Assembly (NCBI GenBank): GCA_937934385.1
Contig: CALGZV010000084.1
Coordinates: forward strand, 1-16,972
From: an uncultured Clostridia bacterium
Lineage (GTDB): Bacteria > Bacillota > Clostridia > Oscillospirales > CAG-272
Reading direction: 5' to 3'
DNA: 16,972 nt
This document shows positions 16,392-16,972 of the stretch, piece by piece. A program made the position numbers and the translations under genes. The notes below the pieces were generated by a model. It ran no database searches and was not told the DNA's origin. It was given only the letters and a program-made list of their open reading frames with translations. Within the stretch, counting starts at the first letter, position 1, and each line of letters opens with the position of its first letter.

Positions 16392-16533
16392 GTCTTTATC
16401 GTATATTATTATATATTGATAATAGATTATAGAAAAATGCGATTCTTTTATGTTTATAAAAGTATTTTATTTCTTTTATTTAACTGTAAATGATAAAAAA
16501 CAGGTATAAAAAAAATATTTTTTTTAAAATCTA
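16392..16533. other. AT-rich divergent intergenic region between dnaA and rpmH
   Basis: The 330-base gap from dnaA to rpmH holds the two divergent promoters; between them is a very AT-rich stretch with A and T runs (for example around 16495-16530). I find no gene, no convincing DnaA box and no long dyad here. A second TATAAT on the minus strand near 16425-16432 lacks a matching -35. Confidence 0.6.
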
Positions 16534-16563
16534 TTGACAAAACAGTTATTTTATGAGTATAAT
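16534..16563 (+). promoter_or_regulatory. rpmH promoter
   Basis: A perfect TTGACA (16534-16539) and a perfect TATAAT (16558-16563) are separated by 18 bases, a strong sigma-A promoter. Transcription would start near 16570, leaving a leader of about 85 bases before rpmH. Confidence 0.85.
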
Positions 16564-16655
16564 AATATGCGTGACACTTTTTTGTAAAAGTTCATATGTA
16601 AAGATAGATTTATATGTAAATATAAATAACCGGAAAAGAACGGAGGTGCCGTAGA

Positions 16656-16790
16656 ATGCTTAGAACATATCAGCCCAAGAAAAGACAGCGCAAAAAGGAA
16701 CACGGATTCAGAAAGAGAATGGCAACTGCTAATGGCAGAAAAGTCCTTAAAAGAAGACGCGCAAAGGGCAGAAACAGACTGACATATTAA
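16656..16790 (+). CDS. rpmH: 50S ribosomal protein L34
   Basis: A complete 44-residue L34, a small, very basic protein of the large ribosomal subunit. The start [18 protein letters not shown] and the [17 protein letters not shown] block are the family signature; Leu at position 2 in place of the common Lys is a minor change. GGAGGT lies about nine bases before the ATG. It diverges from dnaA, the normal Firmicutes arrangement, and would normally be followed closely by rnpA. Here the next 182 bases contain no rnpA start. Confidence 0.97.
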   Translation: MLRTYQPKKRQRKKEHGFRKRMATANGRKVLKRRRAKGRNRLTY

Positions 16791-16840
16791 GCTGAAGCGT
16801 TCAATGTGTACAGCCGAGATTTACGATCCTGCTTAAATTG

Positions 16841-16890
16841 ACCGAAGGTTTTCCGTAAGTTTTTGCGGCAAAGTCTTCGGTTTTGTCTTT
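16841..16890 (+). terminator. Terminator-like hairpin after rpmH
   Basis: ACCGAAG (16841-16847) pairs with CTTCGGT (16875-16881); an inner CCG/CGG pair (16853-16855 with 16866-16868) extends it, and a T-rich run TTTTGTCTTT follows. It would end or attenuate rpmH transcription. The rest of the segment to the window end (16891-16972) is AT-rich, with no gene visible. Confidence 0.6.
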
Positions 16891-16972
16891 ATATGAGTTA
16901 TTGTCAGATAAAAATTTTCTTATAATTGGTAAAATTTATAAAAAAGTTACAAACATTTTTGGCGATAATCAT

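Noticed and set aside
16901..16926. TTGTCA and TATAAT as a promoter for a gene right of the window
   Set aside because: The spacer is only 14 bases, too short for a normal sigma-A promoter, and no gene is visible to support it.

Overview
The window is the chromosomal replication-origin region of a low-to-mid GC Gram-positive bacterium (Bacillota). It most likely belongs to the class Clostridia, perhaps a gut Oscillospirales/Ruminococcaceae-type lineage. The class call rests on the gene set (rpmH diverging from dnaA-dnaN-recF-remB-gyrB/gyrA, with recA-recX-rimO-pgsA beside it), on a class-typical flavodiiron protein, and on AGGAGG-type ribosome binding sites with consensus sigma-A promoters. 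The family-level call is an inference.

Layout from right to left, which is the direction of most transcription. rpmH (L34) is read rightward at 16656-16790 from a strong promoter and is followed by a terminator-like hairpin; no rnpA start is visible before the window ends. An AT-rich intergenic region carries the two divergent promoters. dnaA is read leftward (16325-14808). A 325-base origin-like intergenic region follows, with degenerate DnaA boxes, DnaA-trio-like triplets, an AT-rich unwinding candidate and two perfect inverted repeats. The rest of the minus-strand train is dnaN, recF, remB, gyrB, a PfkB-family sugar kinase, gyrA, a short lipoprotein gene, recA, recX, rimO and pgsA. It ends in a terminator at about 1671-1704. 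A separate minus-strand unit encodes the flavodiiron protein FprA under its own extended -10 promoter. The left 340 bases hold no gene. They contain a set of nested inverted repeats resembling a common gut-Clostridia intergenic repeat element, and a rightward-facing terminator.

The genes form a replication, topology and repair block: initiator, sliding clamp, RecF gap repair, gyrase, RecA and its modulator RecX. Added to it are a ribosomal-protein modification enzyme and a phospholipid-synthesis enzyme. Every gene points away from the origin, so transcription and replication run the same way. The atypical points are the sugar kinase wedged between gyrB and gyrA, a lipoprotein gene overlapping the gyrA stop, a Cys-rich insertion in RimO, an acidic insertion in GyrB, and an Asn in place of the usual Asp in the DnaA recognition helix. 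The usual small S4-domain gene (yaaA) between dnaN and recF is absent, as is cinA near recA. I see no evidence of a defence system, CRISPR array, prophage or other wholly new system.
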